Notes: generated by a model not told the origin, from the sequence alone. DNA of 64,000 bases from Mesorhizobium sp. M00.F.Ca.ET.216.01.1.1 (GCF_004010325.2 NZ_SADR02000006.1:1-64000), one strand, 5' to 3'; counted from the first letter of the stretch, positions 16,729 to 25,915 are shown. Numbers and translations are program-made.

Positions 16729-18210
16729 CTACGCCTGCCACGCCCCACTGGCGAGCGTGGCGTAGAGCGCCTCGGCGTCCCTACCCAGAGGACGATCACC
16801 TTTGAGCGGTGGAACGAGCGCGCGCACGGCCGCATGAATTGCCGCGGTGGCCGGCGCCAATGTCAGCCCGTCGCGCAGGTCAATCGCCTGAGCAGCGGCC
16901 ATCAGTTCAAAGGCGATCAGCCGCCGCCACAGCACGATCATGTCCGCGCATTTCGAAATAGCCAGAGGTGTTTGCGTCGCATGATCCTCGACGCCTTCTG
17001 AGACCGGCAGGAAGTCGAGCATCACCGGATTGGCCTTGTGGCGAATCGCGGCGAGGATTGCGGTCACCGTCTTCTGCAGCGGCACGAAACCGGCCGACGT
17101 GCCACCAAGCGGCGACAGATATCTGGGCAGGCCGTTGCGGCCAGAGCCTGTGAGCTGGATGAAACGAGCAGCGCAGGCGGCTGCACTCTGCGCGATTGCC
17201 AGGCCGAGCGTCTCGAAGGCCAGCGCCAGCGACGCGGTGTGGAAATTGCCTGTCGACAGCACCAGCTCGTCATCACCCAGCACCAGCGGGTTGTCGGCGG
17301 CGGCGGTGAGTTCGATCTCGACCGCTAGCCGCGCCTGATCGATCGCCTGGATCAGGGCGCCATGGATCGACGGCATGCAGCGAATCGACAGCGGATCTTG
17401 CAAACTCGTCGGCGCTGGCGCCTCGTCGCGGGCAAGCAGATCGCGCAAGCCCTTTGCCGCCAGTTGCTGGCAGGCAGCCGGCCGTGCCAGGTGCAGACGC
17501 GGATCGAGGAGCGTGCGGTTGGCGCCGATGCCTTCCATGGTCAGCGCACCCGTCTGCTGTTGCTGCGCGAAGGCGGACAGTGCATCGACCACCGCCAGCG
17601 CGCCGCTGCCGGCTGACACCGCCGAGGCGTTGATCAGCGACAACCCGTCCTTCGGCGCGAGGCTGACTGGAGCGAGGCGCGCCATCGCCAGCGCCTTGGC
17701 CGCCGGCATGCGCCGCCCCTGATAGTCGGCTTCGCCGTCGCCGATCAGCATACGGCCAAGTGCTGCCATCAGCACCAGATCGCCGGCGCCGATCGAGCCA
17801 AGCGACGGCATCACCGGATGAACGCCGGCATTGAGCGTGTCGACGAGTGCGACAAACACGTGAGGCGAAATGCCTGAACCACCGACCGAAAGCATTGCCG
17901 CACGGGCAAGCATCGTCGCGCGTACGATCTCTTGCGGCAGCGGGTCACTGACCGCGCCGCTGCGTCCCTCCAGCAACTGGCGCTGGAAGGCGCTGGCGTC
18001 GCCGCTGACCGACGTGCCGAGATTGGCACCGAGCCCGGTGTTCAGCCCATAGATCTGCTGGCCGGACGCAGCGGCGCCATCGAGCACTTTTCGCGCTTTG
18101 TCCAGCCTCTGCATGACCGCTGGTGCTATCTCCACCTTGCGGCTGCCGCGGGCAACGGCCGCGACATCCTCGACGCTGACGCCATCACCAGTGAGGACGA
18201 GCGCGCTCAT
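16729..18210 (-). CDS. Aromatic amino acid lyase (HAL/PAL) family protein lacking the MIO serine
   Basis: 493 aa, full length for the histidine/phenylalanine ammonia-lyase family. The catalytic tyrosine loop is present (YGLNTGLG, Tyr54). The Ala-Ser-Gly triad that cyclises to the MIO electrophile in GSxGASGDL is replaced by GSIGAGDL (138-145), with no serine, so the prosthetic group cannot form in the usual way. Other usually conserved segments also differ (LINASA for LINGTQ; RCMPSIHG for RCxPQxHG). It shares an ATGA overlap with the upstream cyclodeaminase-family gene and converges on purU with only 19 bases between. It may be a non-MIO lyase or an enzyme with different chemistry; histidase activity is not supported. 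Confidence 0.82.
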   Translation of the reverse strand: MSALVLTGDGVSVEDVAAVARGSRKVEIAPAVMQRLDKARKVLDGAAASGQQIYGLNTGLGANLGTSVSGDASAFQRQLLEGRSGAVSDPLPQEIVRATMLARAAMLSVGGSGISPHVFVALVDTLNAGVHPVMPSLGSIGAGDLVLMAALGRMLIGDGEADYQGRRMPAAKALAMARLAPVSLAPKDGLSLINASAVSAGSGALAVVDALSAFAQQQQTGALTMEGIGANRTLLDPRLHLARPAACQQLAAKGLRDLLARDEAPAPTSLQDPLSIRCMPSIHGALIQAIDQARLAVEIELTAAADNPLVLGDDELVLSTGNFHTASLALAFETLGLAIAQSAAACAARFIQLTGSGRNGLPRYLSPLGGTSAGFVPLQKTVTAILAAIRHKANPVMLDFLPVSEGVEDHATQTPLAISKCADMIVLWRRLIAFELMAAAQAIDLRDGLTLAPATAAIHAAVRALVPPLKGDRPLGRDAEALYATLASGAWQA

Positions 18211-19208
18211 GCGAAGCGCAGCCTCTGGCCGATGCCTTGCGCCTGCGCCTTGGCCAGCATCGCCTTGCCCAGCGCGATGTCGGAGAGCGACAGGCCGCGA
18301 TGCCAGAACAGGATCGTCTCCTCGTCGCTCTCGCGCCCCACCTTGCGCCCGGCGGCGATCTGGCCAAGTTCGGCGTACAGCGTCTCTTCACTGAGCCGCC
18401 AGGTCTCGACATGGGCGCGCAGCGAACCGAACTTGCCGGTCTTGCACTGGCCCCAGTCGTCGACGACGATCTTCTGCATGATGTCGGTGAGCGACAATTC
18501 CACCGCGCTCATTGTGCCGTAGGGCACCACCAGCGCACCGGGCTTGATCCATTCCGTCTTGAGCAGCGGCTGCGGTTCCGGCAGCCGCGAGGCCTCGACG
18601 ACGATATCGGCACCCTCGACGCATGAGCGCCAGTCGGCGACCGCCGTGACCGGCTTGCCGAGATCGGCGGACAGTTTTGCGGCAAAGCCGTCGCGGCTTT
18701 CCGGCCGGCGCGAATGCACACGGATCTCGTCGAAGTCGAAGAGATGGTCGAGCAGGCGCACGTTCCAGTAGGCGGTGCCGCGCGCGCCGACATGGCCGAG
18801 CACCTTCGATGTCTTTTTCGCCAAGTGTTTTGCGCCGATGGCGGTTACGGCGCCGGTGCGCATGTCGGTGATGACGGTGGCGTCGAGGATGGCGTGCAGC
18901 GTGCCGGTGCGCGGATCGAACAGGTTGAGGATGCCGAATTCCGACGGCAGGCCATGCAGGTAATTGTCGACATAGTCGCCAACGATCTTGACGCCGGCTG
19001 CATCGAGCGGCGCGACGTAGCCGCGCAGGACATTGAAATGGCCGTGGAAGGAGGGGTCCGGCTCGAGATGGACGCGGGGTTCGATCACCGTCTGGCCGTT
19101 GCCTTGCGCCACCAGGCCGGCCTCAACCGCATCGATGATTTCGGCATCGGTCATATCAAGCGCTTCGATGTCGAGCGCGTTGAGATAGTCGATATAGATG
19201 GGCTTCAT
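18207..19208 (-). CDS. Ornithine cyclodeaminase / mu-crystallin family protein
   Basis: 333 aa NAD(P)-binding protein of the OCD/mu-crystallin family, whose members include ornithine cyclodeaminase, ketimine reductases and alanine dehydrogenase. The N-terminal half has the substrate-domain segments NVLRGYV, VKIVGDYVDNY and GTLHAILDATVITDMRTGA; the Rossmann domain begins near VLGHVGARGTAYWN. Start ATG at 19208. The 3' end overlaps the lyase-family gene by ATGA, so the two are co-expressed and probably work on successive intermediates of an amino acid or amine. Which of the family's reactions it performs is not readable. Confidence 0.85.
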   Translation of the reverse strand: MKPIYIDYLNALDIEALDMTDAEIIDAVEAGLVAQGNGQTVIEPRVHLEPDPSFHGHFNVLRGYVAPLDAAGVKIVGDYVDNYLHGLPSEFGILNLFDPRTGTLHAILDATVITDMRTGAVTAIGAKHLAKKTSKVLGHVGARGTAYWNVRLLDHLFDFDEIRVHSRRPESRDGFAAKLSADLGKPVTAVADWRSCVEGADIVVEASRLPEPQPLLKTEWIKPGALVVPYGTMSAVELSLTDIMQKIVVDDWGQCKTGKFGSLRAHVETWRLSEETLYAELGQIAAGRKVGRESDEETILFWHRGLSLSDIALGKAMLAKAQAQGIGQRLRFA

Positions 19209-19364
19209 GCGGAGAAGATTCCCTGTCAGGAGGGCAAAGCGAGATCGCTGTGAAGGCGAGTTCCAGGCTCAATTCATCGCATAACAGGCCACGACGCGAC
19301 ACGAAAGCTTGTTGATCCGTCTCTGGCAGCGCCCGTATGCTGTTCAACCCCGGTACGTCATCGT

Positions 19365-20497
19365 TTGCCGGCAATTGCGTGGCTGCCGATGGCGCGCGCC
19401 GCGCGCGCGGTGCAGGGCCTGGGCAGCGCGCTGATGACACCGGTCGGCCGCATCCTGGTGCTGCGCAATGCGTCGAAGTCCGAACTTCTCAACGCCACGG
19501 CGCTGATCACCTGGCCGGCGCTGTTCGCGCCGGTTGTCGGGCCGGTGCTTGGCGGCTTCATCACCACTTATCTCTCCTGCACTGGAATTTCTTCATCAAC
19601 ATTCCACTCGGCGTGGCCGGCCTGTTGCTGGTCGCCTACTTCATTCCTGGAGACCGCGAAGCCGAGACCAGGCCGCTCGACTGGCCGGGCTTCTTCCTGA
19701 CGTCGGTCGGGCTCGCCTGCCTGCTCTACGGCCTCGAGCGCATCGCCCATCCGGAAGATGGCGCCTTGCCGACCGTGACGCTGCTTGCCGCCGGCATCCT
19801 GGTCGGCTGGCTGGCGGTGCGGCATCTGGCGCGCGCACAACATCCGTTGCTCGACCTGTCGGCGTTCAGGGTGCTAACCTTTGCCCTATCGACGCTGTCG
19901 GCCGGCACGATTTTCCGCGTGGCGATCAACGCCACGCCATTCCTGTTGCCGCTCTTGTTCCAGGTCGGTTTCGGCCTGAGTCCCGTCGCTGCCTGCATGA
20001 TGATCTTGGCTTATTTCCTCGGCAATCTCGGCATGAAGGCGGTGACGACGCCGACGCTCAGGCGTTTCGGCTTCCGTTCGGTGCTGGTCATCAACGGGGT
20101 GATCGCCTCCGCGTCGATCATGGCTTGCGCGGCGATCTCGCCGCAGACGCCGCAGGCGCTGGTAGTGGCGCTGATGCTGATTGCCGGCCTGTCGCGCTCG
20201 ATGCAGTTCACCGCGCTCAACACGCTGGCCTTCGCCGATATCGCTTCGGCGCAGCGCAGCTCGGCGGCGACGTTGTCCAGCATGCTACAGCAGGTGGCGA
20301 TGCTGTTCGGCGTTGCGGTCGCGGCGGCGATCCTCAACCTGTCGCAGATCGCCAGGGGCGCGCCGGCGCTCGACCTCGTTGACTTCCGCATCGCCTTCCT
20401 GGCGATCGGCGTGATCGGGCTCGCCGCGTCGTTCCGCTTCCTGGCATTGCCGCCGGCTGCGGGCGCCGAGGTTTCGGGGCATTCACTTGGGAATTGA
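19365..20497 (+). pseudogene. MFS drug-resistance-type transporter remnant (N-terminally truncated, one frameshift)
   Basis: The carboxyl part of a DHA2-type major facilitator permease is readable in two frames. From about 19386 the first frame gives ARAVQGLGSALMTPVGR through GGFITTYLS; after 19579 the second frame gives HWNFFINIPLGVAGLLL and continues to the natural end. The join is a single missing G: TCCTGCACTGG for an expected TCC TGG CAC TGG at 19575-19584. The first roughly 100 residues, with three membrane helices and the motif A loop, are also missing, so the gene is dead regardless of the frameshift. Most homologues are 450-550 aa. Confidence 0.8.
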
Positions 20498-20569
20498 AAC
20501 GGCCGGCAGACCAACCACACCGCCATGCAGATCCCGGTCGATCCGGAGTCCGAGGTGAGGTGAGGGATC

Positions 20570-20598
20570 TTCCCTTCTCCGACAAGGCGAGAAGGGAA
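20570..20598. terminator. Bidirectional terminator-like hairpin
   Basis: TTCCCTTCTC (20570-20579) pairs perfectly with GAGAAGGGAA (20589-20598) across a 9-base loop. It lies between the convergent MFS remnant and the amidohydrolase gene and can serve both strands. Similar GAGAAGG hairpins are frequent in rhizobial intergenic DNA. Confidence 0.6.
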
Positions 20599-20607
20599 TT
20601 CAGCGCT

Positions 20608-21498
20608 TCAAACCGGCCGATACACCCGCTCCGCCGTGTTCCAGAAGATGTTGGCCTGGTCGGCGGTGGTATGTTTCGCCGCCGCCTCGCGATGCGCCTT
20701 GATCAGCTCGGCGTGGCTCGTCCATAGTTTCTCGATCGGGAAGTTCGAGCCGAACATCAGATGATCGCTGCCGAGGATGTCGATTGCATTGTCGACGATA
20801 TAGGTGATCAGCACCGGGTCGTTGCGATGGATGAATGTGCCGAGACCGGAGAGCTTGGCGTAGAGGTTGGGCGCGGCTGAAAGGGTGCGCAAGCCGGCCT
20901 TCCAGGCCTCGGTGGTTTGCGGCGACATATCGGTCAACATGCCGGCGTGGGTGAGGACGAAATTGGTCTCCGGGTTCTCGCCGACCAGCGTCAGCCCGTC
21001 CTTCATCTGGGTGGGGAAAAGCTGCAGATCGAAGGACAGGCCATAGTCCTTCAGTCGCGCCACATTGGCGCGCACCTTCGGGTCGATAACCTGATCTGCC
21101 GAGGCGGCGAAGCGGAAGGCCGGCGTTTCATGCCAGTGCAGCTGCATGCGCACGCCGCGCAGCAGCTTGTATTTTACCAGCTGGTCGATCTGGTGGCGCA
21201 CATCGTCCACGGTCATGTCGGCATAGCCGACGATGGCATGTGGCCAGCCGGTCTCGTCGGCAGTCTTCTGCAGGAAGGCGACCTCGTTCTCGAAATCCTC
21301 CTTGGCCCAGTTGGTCTGGACATAAACCGCCTTCTCGACGCCCGAGCCTTGCTGGTCGGCCAGGAATTCCTCGATCGGGTAGTCGCGGCGGATCGGCTCG
21401 TAGGGTCCGAAGATGCGCGGCACCATCGGCCCGCGCAGCCAGGGCTGGTCCTGCTGGCGCCAGATGTGGAAATGCGCGTCGATCGCGTTTTGCATCAT
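20608..21498 (-). CDS. Amidohydrolase family protein (Amidohydro_2, TIM-barrel hydrolase)
   Basis: 296 aa metal-dependent hydrolase of the 2-pyrone-4,6-dicarboxylate lactonase / amidohydro_2 class. The N-terminal metal motif is H-x-H (DAHFHIW, residues 8-14); later motifs are the LHWHETP strand near residue 125, the VLTHAGM histidine and the FGSNFPIE segment with the terminal-strand acid region (SDHLMFGSN). ATG at 21498 or 21495, overlapping the stop of the upstream VWA gene. It is the last gene of the molybdenum-hydroxylase operon and probably hydrolyses a ring or lactone produced after hydroxylation. Confidence 0.87.
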   Translation of the reverse strand: MMQNAIDAHFHIWRQQDQPWLRGPMVPRIFGPYEPIRRDYPIEEFLADQQGSGVEKAVYVQTNWAKEDFENEVAFLQKTADETGWPHAIVGYADMTVDDVRHQIDQLVKYKLLRGVRMQLHWHETPAFRFAASADQVIDPKVRANVARLKDYGLSFDLQLFPTQMKDGLTLVGENPETNFVLTHAGMLTDMSPQTTEAWKAGLRTLSAAPNLYAKLSGLGTFIHRNDPVLITYIVDNAIDILGSDHLMFGSNFPIEKLWTSHAELIKAHREAAAKHTTADQANIFWNTAERVYRPV

Positions 21499-22628
21499 GA
21501 GACCCTCTTCCAGATTGCCTCCGCCACAGGGGCGGTTCGGGCGAGCGACAGGATGAAATCGGCAAGGCCTGAGAGGGACGAGCCGTCGACCAGATCGTCG
21601 AGCAGCGGCAGGATGGCGCGAAGGGCAGCGGTGGCCGGCCGGAAGCGCGGATCGCCGGCCAGCGGCGTCGCCAGCGACAGCCGGAAGGCGCGGGCGCTCA
21701 GCCGGCGCATCGCCATCTCCAGTTCGGCATGGTCGCCGCGCTCCAGCGCGTCGGACAGGATGACGACCGCCGCCCCGCGCGCGAAGGCGGAAAAGCGCGG
21801 CACCGACAGGAAGGCAAGCAGCGTCAGGCCCATGCGGGTGCCGCCGTCCCAGTCGTCGACCTGTGCCGCTGCTCGGGCCAGAGCCTGGCCGCGATCGCGA
21901 ATGCGCAGCCCCGACGTGATGCGGGTAAGCCGGGTGCCGAAAGTGAAGACTTCCGCCCGGTCGGCGCCTTGCAGAACCGCATGCGCCAGCTTGAGATAGT
22001 CGGCGGTGTAAAGCTTCATCGAGCCGGACACATCGATCAGCATCAAGAGCTTACGCGGCACGGTTTGCCTGCGGCGCAAGAGCGGCGATGGTATGTCGCC
22101 GTCGGCGCTGACGATTTCCCTAAGCGACCGGCGCAAATCGAGGCTGCCGCGCGAGCGCGTACGCATGGTGCGGAAGGAGCGGCGGGCGGGCAAGGCGGCG
22201 GCGAGCTTGCGGCGGAAGGCGTCGAGCCCATCGCCATTGCGCCGGAAGTCGCGACTACCCAGCTGTTCGCTGGCCGAAGATAGTTCTCCACCTTCTTCCC
22301 GGCGCGCGACCTCGGTCTCTTCATCGCTCGCGCCGCTATCATCCTTGATCCGGGTTTCCTCGTCTGCGTCGCCTTCGGCGAGTGCTGCTGCATTGCCGTA
22401 GAAGTAGCTCTGGAAATGCGCCTCGAATTCGTCACGGCGGTCGGGCGTTGGCGCCAGTGTGGCGAGCGCGGCCTCGTGTATGTCGGCCATCGAGCGAGGG
22501 CCAAGCAGCGTCACCGCCTGCATGAAGCTTGACACCTGTTCGGGCGCTATGGGGAAGCCGTAGCGGCGCAGCAGCCGGCCAAAACCGAGCAATGGCGCAG
22601 CCGCCCGAGGTAAGGCGGCGGGGCTCAA
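21495..22628 (-). CDS. CoxE-like VWA-domain protein (Mo-hydroxylase maturation)
   Basis: 377 aa protein with a C-terminal von Willebrand A fold; the MIDAS motif DVSGSM is in the LMLIDVSGSMKLY segment. The N-terminal half is helical and followed by an acidic, low-complexity linker (AEGDADEETRIKDDSGAS region). In carbon monoxide dehydrogenase clusters CoxE acts with the AAA protein CoxD in installing the Cu/S-Mo centre. I placed the start at TTG 22628, which overlaps the MoxR-like stop (TTGA) and has GAGGAGG 7 bases upstream; a longer open frame to 22775 overlaps the ATPase by 150 bases and lacks family similarity. Next gene overlaps by ATGA. Confidence 0.83.
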   Translation of the reverse strand: MSPAALPRAAAPLLGFGRLLRRYGFPIAPEQVSSFMQAVTLLGPRSMADIHEAALATLAPTPDRRDEFEAHFQSYFYGNAAALAEGDADEETRIKDDSGASDEETEVARREEGGELSSASEQLGSRDFRRNGDGLDAFRRKLAAALPARRSFRTMRTRSRGSLDLRRSLREIVSADGDIPSPLLRRRQTVPRKLLMLIDVSGSMKLYTADYLKLAHAVLQGADRAEVFTFGTRLTRITSGLRIRDRGQALARAAAQVDDWDGGTRMGLTLLAFLSVPRFSAFARGAAVVILSDALERGDHAELEMAMRRLSARAFRLSLATPLAGDPRFRPATAALRAILPLLDDLVDGSSLSGLADFILSLARTAPVAEAIWKRVS

Positions 22629-23530
22629 GCCAGCGCCTCCTCGACAATCCGGCCAAGCTCGGGCGCGATGCAGGACAGGTCCTCCTCGTCCTTGATCAGC
22701 ACGCCGATGGCGCGGCGAAAGGCTTGCGGCCACGGGCTGCCGCCTTTTTCCAGGATGGTGGCGGCATTGGCCCATTCGACCGCCTCGGCGATGCCGGGCG
22801 GCTTGGCCAGCGGGCGGGCGCGGATGTCGCGCACGGCCGAAGCCACTGCGCGTGCCGTGGCTTGGGCGATATCACCAGCGCGCAGCATGATGATCTCGGC
22901 CTCGCGCTCGGCGTCGGGGTAGGTGATCCAGTGGTAGACGCAGCGGCGGCGCAGTGCCTCGGCCAGTTCGCGGGTGCGGTTCGAGGTCAGGATGACGACG
23001 GGCTGCGTCCTGGCGCTGATGGTGCCGCGCTCGGGAATGCTGATCTGAAAATCGGACAGGAATTCCAGCAGCAGCGCCTCGAATTCGTGGTCCGAGCGGT
23101 CGATCTCGTCGACCAGCAGCACGCGCTTTTCCGGTGCCTTCAGCACCTGCAGCAGTGGCCGGGCGATCAGGAAGCGATCGTCATAGATGTCGATCTCGTG
23201 CTCGCCGGCATGGCGGATGGCGAGCAACTGGCGCTGGTAATTCCACTCGTAGAGCGCGTGCGCGGCATCGATGCCCTCATAGCATTGCAGCCGCACCAGT
23301 TCGCGGCCGAGCAGTTCGGCGATCGCCTTGGCAGCCTCGGTCTTGCCGACGCCGGGCGCGCCTTCGAGCAGCAGCGGCTTGCCCAGCCTTATCGCCAGGA
23401 AAATGGCGGTGGCCAGGCTCTCGTCCGCCAGATAGCGCGAGGCGGCAAGGCGGGACGCCACTGCCTCCGGCGAGGTCGCGACAGTCTCCGTGCTTGTAAT
23501 CTGGGCGGTTGCCTTGGGCATTTGCAGCAC
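22625..23530 (-). CDS. MoxR/CoxD-like AAA+ ATPase
   Basis: 301 aa AAA+ chaperone-like ATPase. Walker A is GAPGVGKTE, Walker B is VLLVDEIDR, sensor 1 is ILTSNRTREL. MoxR ATPases pair with VWA-domain partners; the partner gene follows with a 4-base overlap. In cox clusters CoxD is needed for sulfuration and metal insertion of the hydroxylase. Translation could begin at GTG 23530, which abuts the stop of the preceding gene, or at ATG 23521; neither has a strong ribosome site, suggesting translational coupling to the hydroxylase subunit. Confidence 0.87.
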   Translation of the reverse strand: MLQMPKATAQITSTETVATSPEAVASRLAASRYLADESLATAIFLAIRLGKPLLLEGAPGVGKTEAAKAIAELLGRELVRLQCYEGIDAAHALYEWNYQRQLLAIRHAGEHEIDIYDDRFLIARPLLQVLKAPEKRVLLVDEIDRSDHEFEALLLEFLSDFQISIPERGTISARTQPVVILTSNRTRELAEALRRRCVYHWITYPDAEREAEIIMLRAGDIAQATARAVASAVRDIRARPLAKPPGIAEAVEWANAATILEKGGSPWPQAFRRAIGVLIKDEEDLSCIAPELGRIVEEALA

Positions 23531-24535
23531 TCAGTTCGGCGCGTGCGCCTTCAGCGCCCGCAGGATGCGCTCCGGGGTGATCGGCAGCGTGTCGATGCGC
23601 ACGCCGACGGCGTCGAAGATGGCATTGGCGACCGCCGGGATTTGCGGGTTGGCGCACATCTCGCCCGGCCCCTTGGCACCATAGGGTCCATCGGCCGAGG
23701 GCCGTTCGAGCACAATGATCTCGGTCTTGGCGAGATCGCCGGGCCCCGGCATCAGATACTGGTTGAAGTCGGTGCCGCCATGATCGCGGCTGGGATAATA
23801 AGGTTCGGTCGTTTCGTAGAGGGCGTGGCTGATGCCCATCCATGAGCCGCCGACGAGTTGCTGCTCGACCATCTTCGGGTTCAGCGCACGGCCGATCTCG
23901 AAGACGTTCTTGACCGTCAGCACGGTGACCTCGCCGGTCTCATCGTCGACCTCGACCTCCGCCACGGTGCAGGCATGGGCGTAGCAGGTCGATGGCTTCA
24001 TGGCGCCGGTCTCTTTCTCCGGATAGGAGCGCGGGATCAGGAACATGCCGCGGCCGGAAATCGAACGGCCGCGCTTGAAATGCGCCGATAGCGCGACATC
24101 GAAGATCGAGATCGATTTTTGCGGCGCGCCCTTGACGATGATGTTGCCCTGGCCGTCCGTCTCAAGGTCGGACGCATTCACTTCCAGCTCCTCGGCCGCC
24201 ACTTCCAGCATCACCTGGCGGGCTTCCCGGGCCGCCTGGATGACGGCGTTGCCGGCGCGATGCGTGCCGCGCGAGGCGAAGGTGCCCATGCAATGCGGGC
24301 CGGTGTCGGTGTCGGCGGTGTCGACGACAACGCGGTCGGTCGGCACGCCGATCGTTTCAGCGCAAATCTGCGCCATGATCTGCTTCATGCCCTGGCCGAG
24401 GTCGACGCTGGACAGCGTGACCATGAAATTGCCGGTCGGCGTCGAATGCACCAGCGCCTGGGTCGGGTCGCCGCCGAGGTTCATGCCGGTCGGATAGTTG
24501 ATCGCGGCGACGCCGCGTCCGCGTCTGATCGCCAT
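23531..24535 (-). CDS. Molybdenum hydroxylase, molybdopterin-binding subunit, C-terminal half (split subunit)
   Basis: 334 aa, equivalent to the carboxyl half of the xanthine-dehydrogenase-type large subunit. It carries the VDLGQGMKQIMAQICAET segment, the SRGTHRAG segment, and the active-site region GPYGAKGPGEM with the glutamate that acts as base near the Mo centre. Its ATG at 24535 follows the stop of the N-terminal half by one base and has GGGAG upstream, so it is an independent gene rather than a broken one. The same division of the large subunit, about 50 plus 37 kDa, is known from nicotinate dehydrogenase of Eubacterium barkeri. Probable function: hydroxylation of an N-heterocycle or similar ring. 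Confidence 0.87.
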   Translation of the reverse strand: MAIRRGRGVAAINYPTGMNLGGDPTQALVHSTPTGNFMVTLSSVDLGQGMKQIMAQICAETIGVPTDRVVVDTADTDTGPHCMGTFASRGTHRAGNAVIQAAREARQVMLEVAAEELEVNASDLETDGQGNIIVKGAPQKSISIFDVALSAHFKRGRSISGRGMFLIPRSYPEKETGAMKPSTCYAHACTVAEVEVDDETGEVTVLTVKNVFEIGRALNPKMVEQQLVGGSWMGISHALYETTEPYYPSRDHGGTDFNQYLMPGPGDLAKTEIIVLERPSADGPYGAKGPGEMCANPQIPAVANAIFDAVGVRIDTLPITPERILRALKAHAPN

Positions 24536-24536
24536 C

Positions 24537-25904
24537 TCAAGCTCCCTTTGCGTAGGACGACATGGCCAGGAATTTTTCCGCCACCGGCCAGTTGGCGGCG
24601 CGCGACGCCTCCTGCATGCACTCGATCAGCGCCGCCCCTTCGGTCGGCTGGCGATGTGCCTTCATGTCGCCGTCGCGATAGGTATTGATGAAGCGGAATT
24701 CGAGCGGGTCCATGCCGATCAGCCGGGCGAGCTTGTCCATCTGCACCTCCAGCGCGAAGTCGCCGATGGTGACGCCAAAGCCGCGCATGGCGGAGGAGGG
24801 GGTGCGGTTGGTATAGACGCAATAGGTGTCGATCCAGACATTCGGGATCGTGTAGGGGCCGGGATAATGTGCCGCGCCCTTCTGCGCGCCATAGGGCGAA
24901 TGGCGCGAATAGGCGCCGGCATCGGTGTAACCGGTGACCTTGCGGGCGACGATGCGGCCGTCGTTCATGACGCCGTCCTTGATGATGATCTTTTCGGCGG
25001 CGCGCGGCGAGGAGATCTGCATCTCCTCCTCACGGCTGTAGATGAAGGAGACCGGACGACCGGTCAGCTTGGCGCCGAGGATGGCGATCGGCTCGACGAT
25101 GACGTCGACCTTGCCGCCGAAGCCGCCGCCGACGGTGCCGCCGACGAAATGCAGCTTGCTGCCGGGCATCTGCAGGATGATCGAAGCGTTGTCGAGGGTG
25201 AAGAACATCGCCTGCGTGTTGGTGTAGCAAGTGAAGCGGTCATTGCCTTCCGGCGCGACGATGCAGCCGGTCGTCTCGGTGGGCGCGTGTTCAATCGGCG
25301 AGGACGAATAGGTTTGTTCCAGGATGTGGTCGGCTGTGGCGAACCCCGCCTCGATATCGCCGAAGCGCACCTTGCGGCACTCGCCGCTGTCGTAGAGGTA
25401 GTAGTTCTGGCCGTGGTATTCGTTGACCAAGGGCGCGCCGGGCTTGAGCGCTTCCTCCATGTCGAAGACAGCCGGCAGCACCTCGTAGTCGACCTTGACC
25501 TTGGCAGCGGCCTCCTGCGCGGCGCGCTCGGTCTCGGCCAGCACCGCCACCACGGCCTCGCCCTTCCAGCGCACCTTGCCGTCGGCCAGCACCGTCTCGT
25601 CCTCCGGCCCGATCTGGATCAGTATCAGGATGGTGTAGACATTGTGCGGCACATCCTTGGCGGTCAGCACCTTGACGACGCCCGGATGTTTCTCAGCCTC
25701 GGAAGTGTCGATGCCGCGGATGCGGGCGTGATGGTGCGGGCTGCGCACCATCTTCAGATGCAGCATGCCGGGAAAGTTGCGGTCGGCGAAATAGGCGGTC
25801 TTGCCTGTGACGTGGCCGGGTGAATCGGAGCGTGGCCGCGGCTGGCCGACCTCGTGCAAATTGTCCCTGCGCTGGTCGGCGAAATAGCTCTTGCGGAGTT
25901 CCAT
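24537..25904 (-). CDS. Molybdenum hydroxylase, molybdopterin-binding subunit, N-terminal half (split subunit)
   Basis: 455 aa, equivalent to the amino half of the large subunit of xanthine dehydrogenase / aldehyde oxidase enzymes. Visible are the a/b hammerhead domain (GHVTGKTAYFADR, GMLHLKMVRSPHHHARI) and the first molybdopterin-binding domain with VGGTVGGGFGGKVDV and the GYTDAGAYS and SSAMRGFGV segments. It ends in a normal stop just before the ATG of the C-terminal half. Starts at ATG 25904, 11 bases after the 2Fe-2S subunit stop. The assembled enzyme would be a four-polypeptide hydroxylase in the cytoplasm. Confidence 0.88.
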   Translation of the reverse strand: MELRKSYFADQRRDNLHEVGQPRPRSDSPGHVTGKTAYFADRNFPGMLHLKMVRSPHHHARIRGIDTSEAEKHPGVVKVLTAKDVPHNVYTILILIQIGPEDETVLADGKVRWKGEAVVAVLAETERAAQEAAAKVKVDYEVLPAVFDMEEALKPGAPLVNEYHGQNYYLYDSGECRKVRFGDIEAGFATADHILEQTYSSSPIEHAPTETTGCIVAPEGNDRFTCYTNTQAMFFTLDNASIILQMPGSKLHFVGGTVGGGFGGKVDVIVEPIAILGAKLTGRPVSFIYSREEEMQISSPRAAEKIIIKDGVMNDGRIVARKVTGYTDAGAYSRHSPYGAQKGAAHYPGPYTIPNVWIDTYCVYTNRTPSSAMRGFGVTIGDFALEVQMDKLARLIGMDPLEFRFINTYRDGDMKAHRQPTEGAALIECMQEASRAANWPVAEKFLAMSSYAKGA

Positions 25905-25915
25905 GGGTTAGGTCC

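Noticed and set aside
24536-24536. The two molybdopterin-subunit genes as one gene broken by a stop codon.
   Set aside because: The second half has its own ATG and GGGAG ribosome site, the break falls between domains, and the same split is known in nicotinate dehydrogenase.
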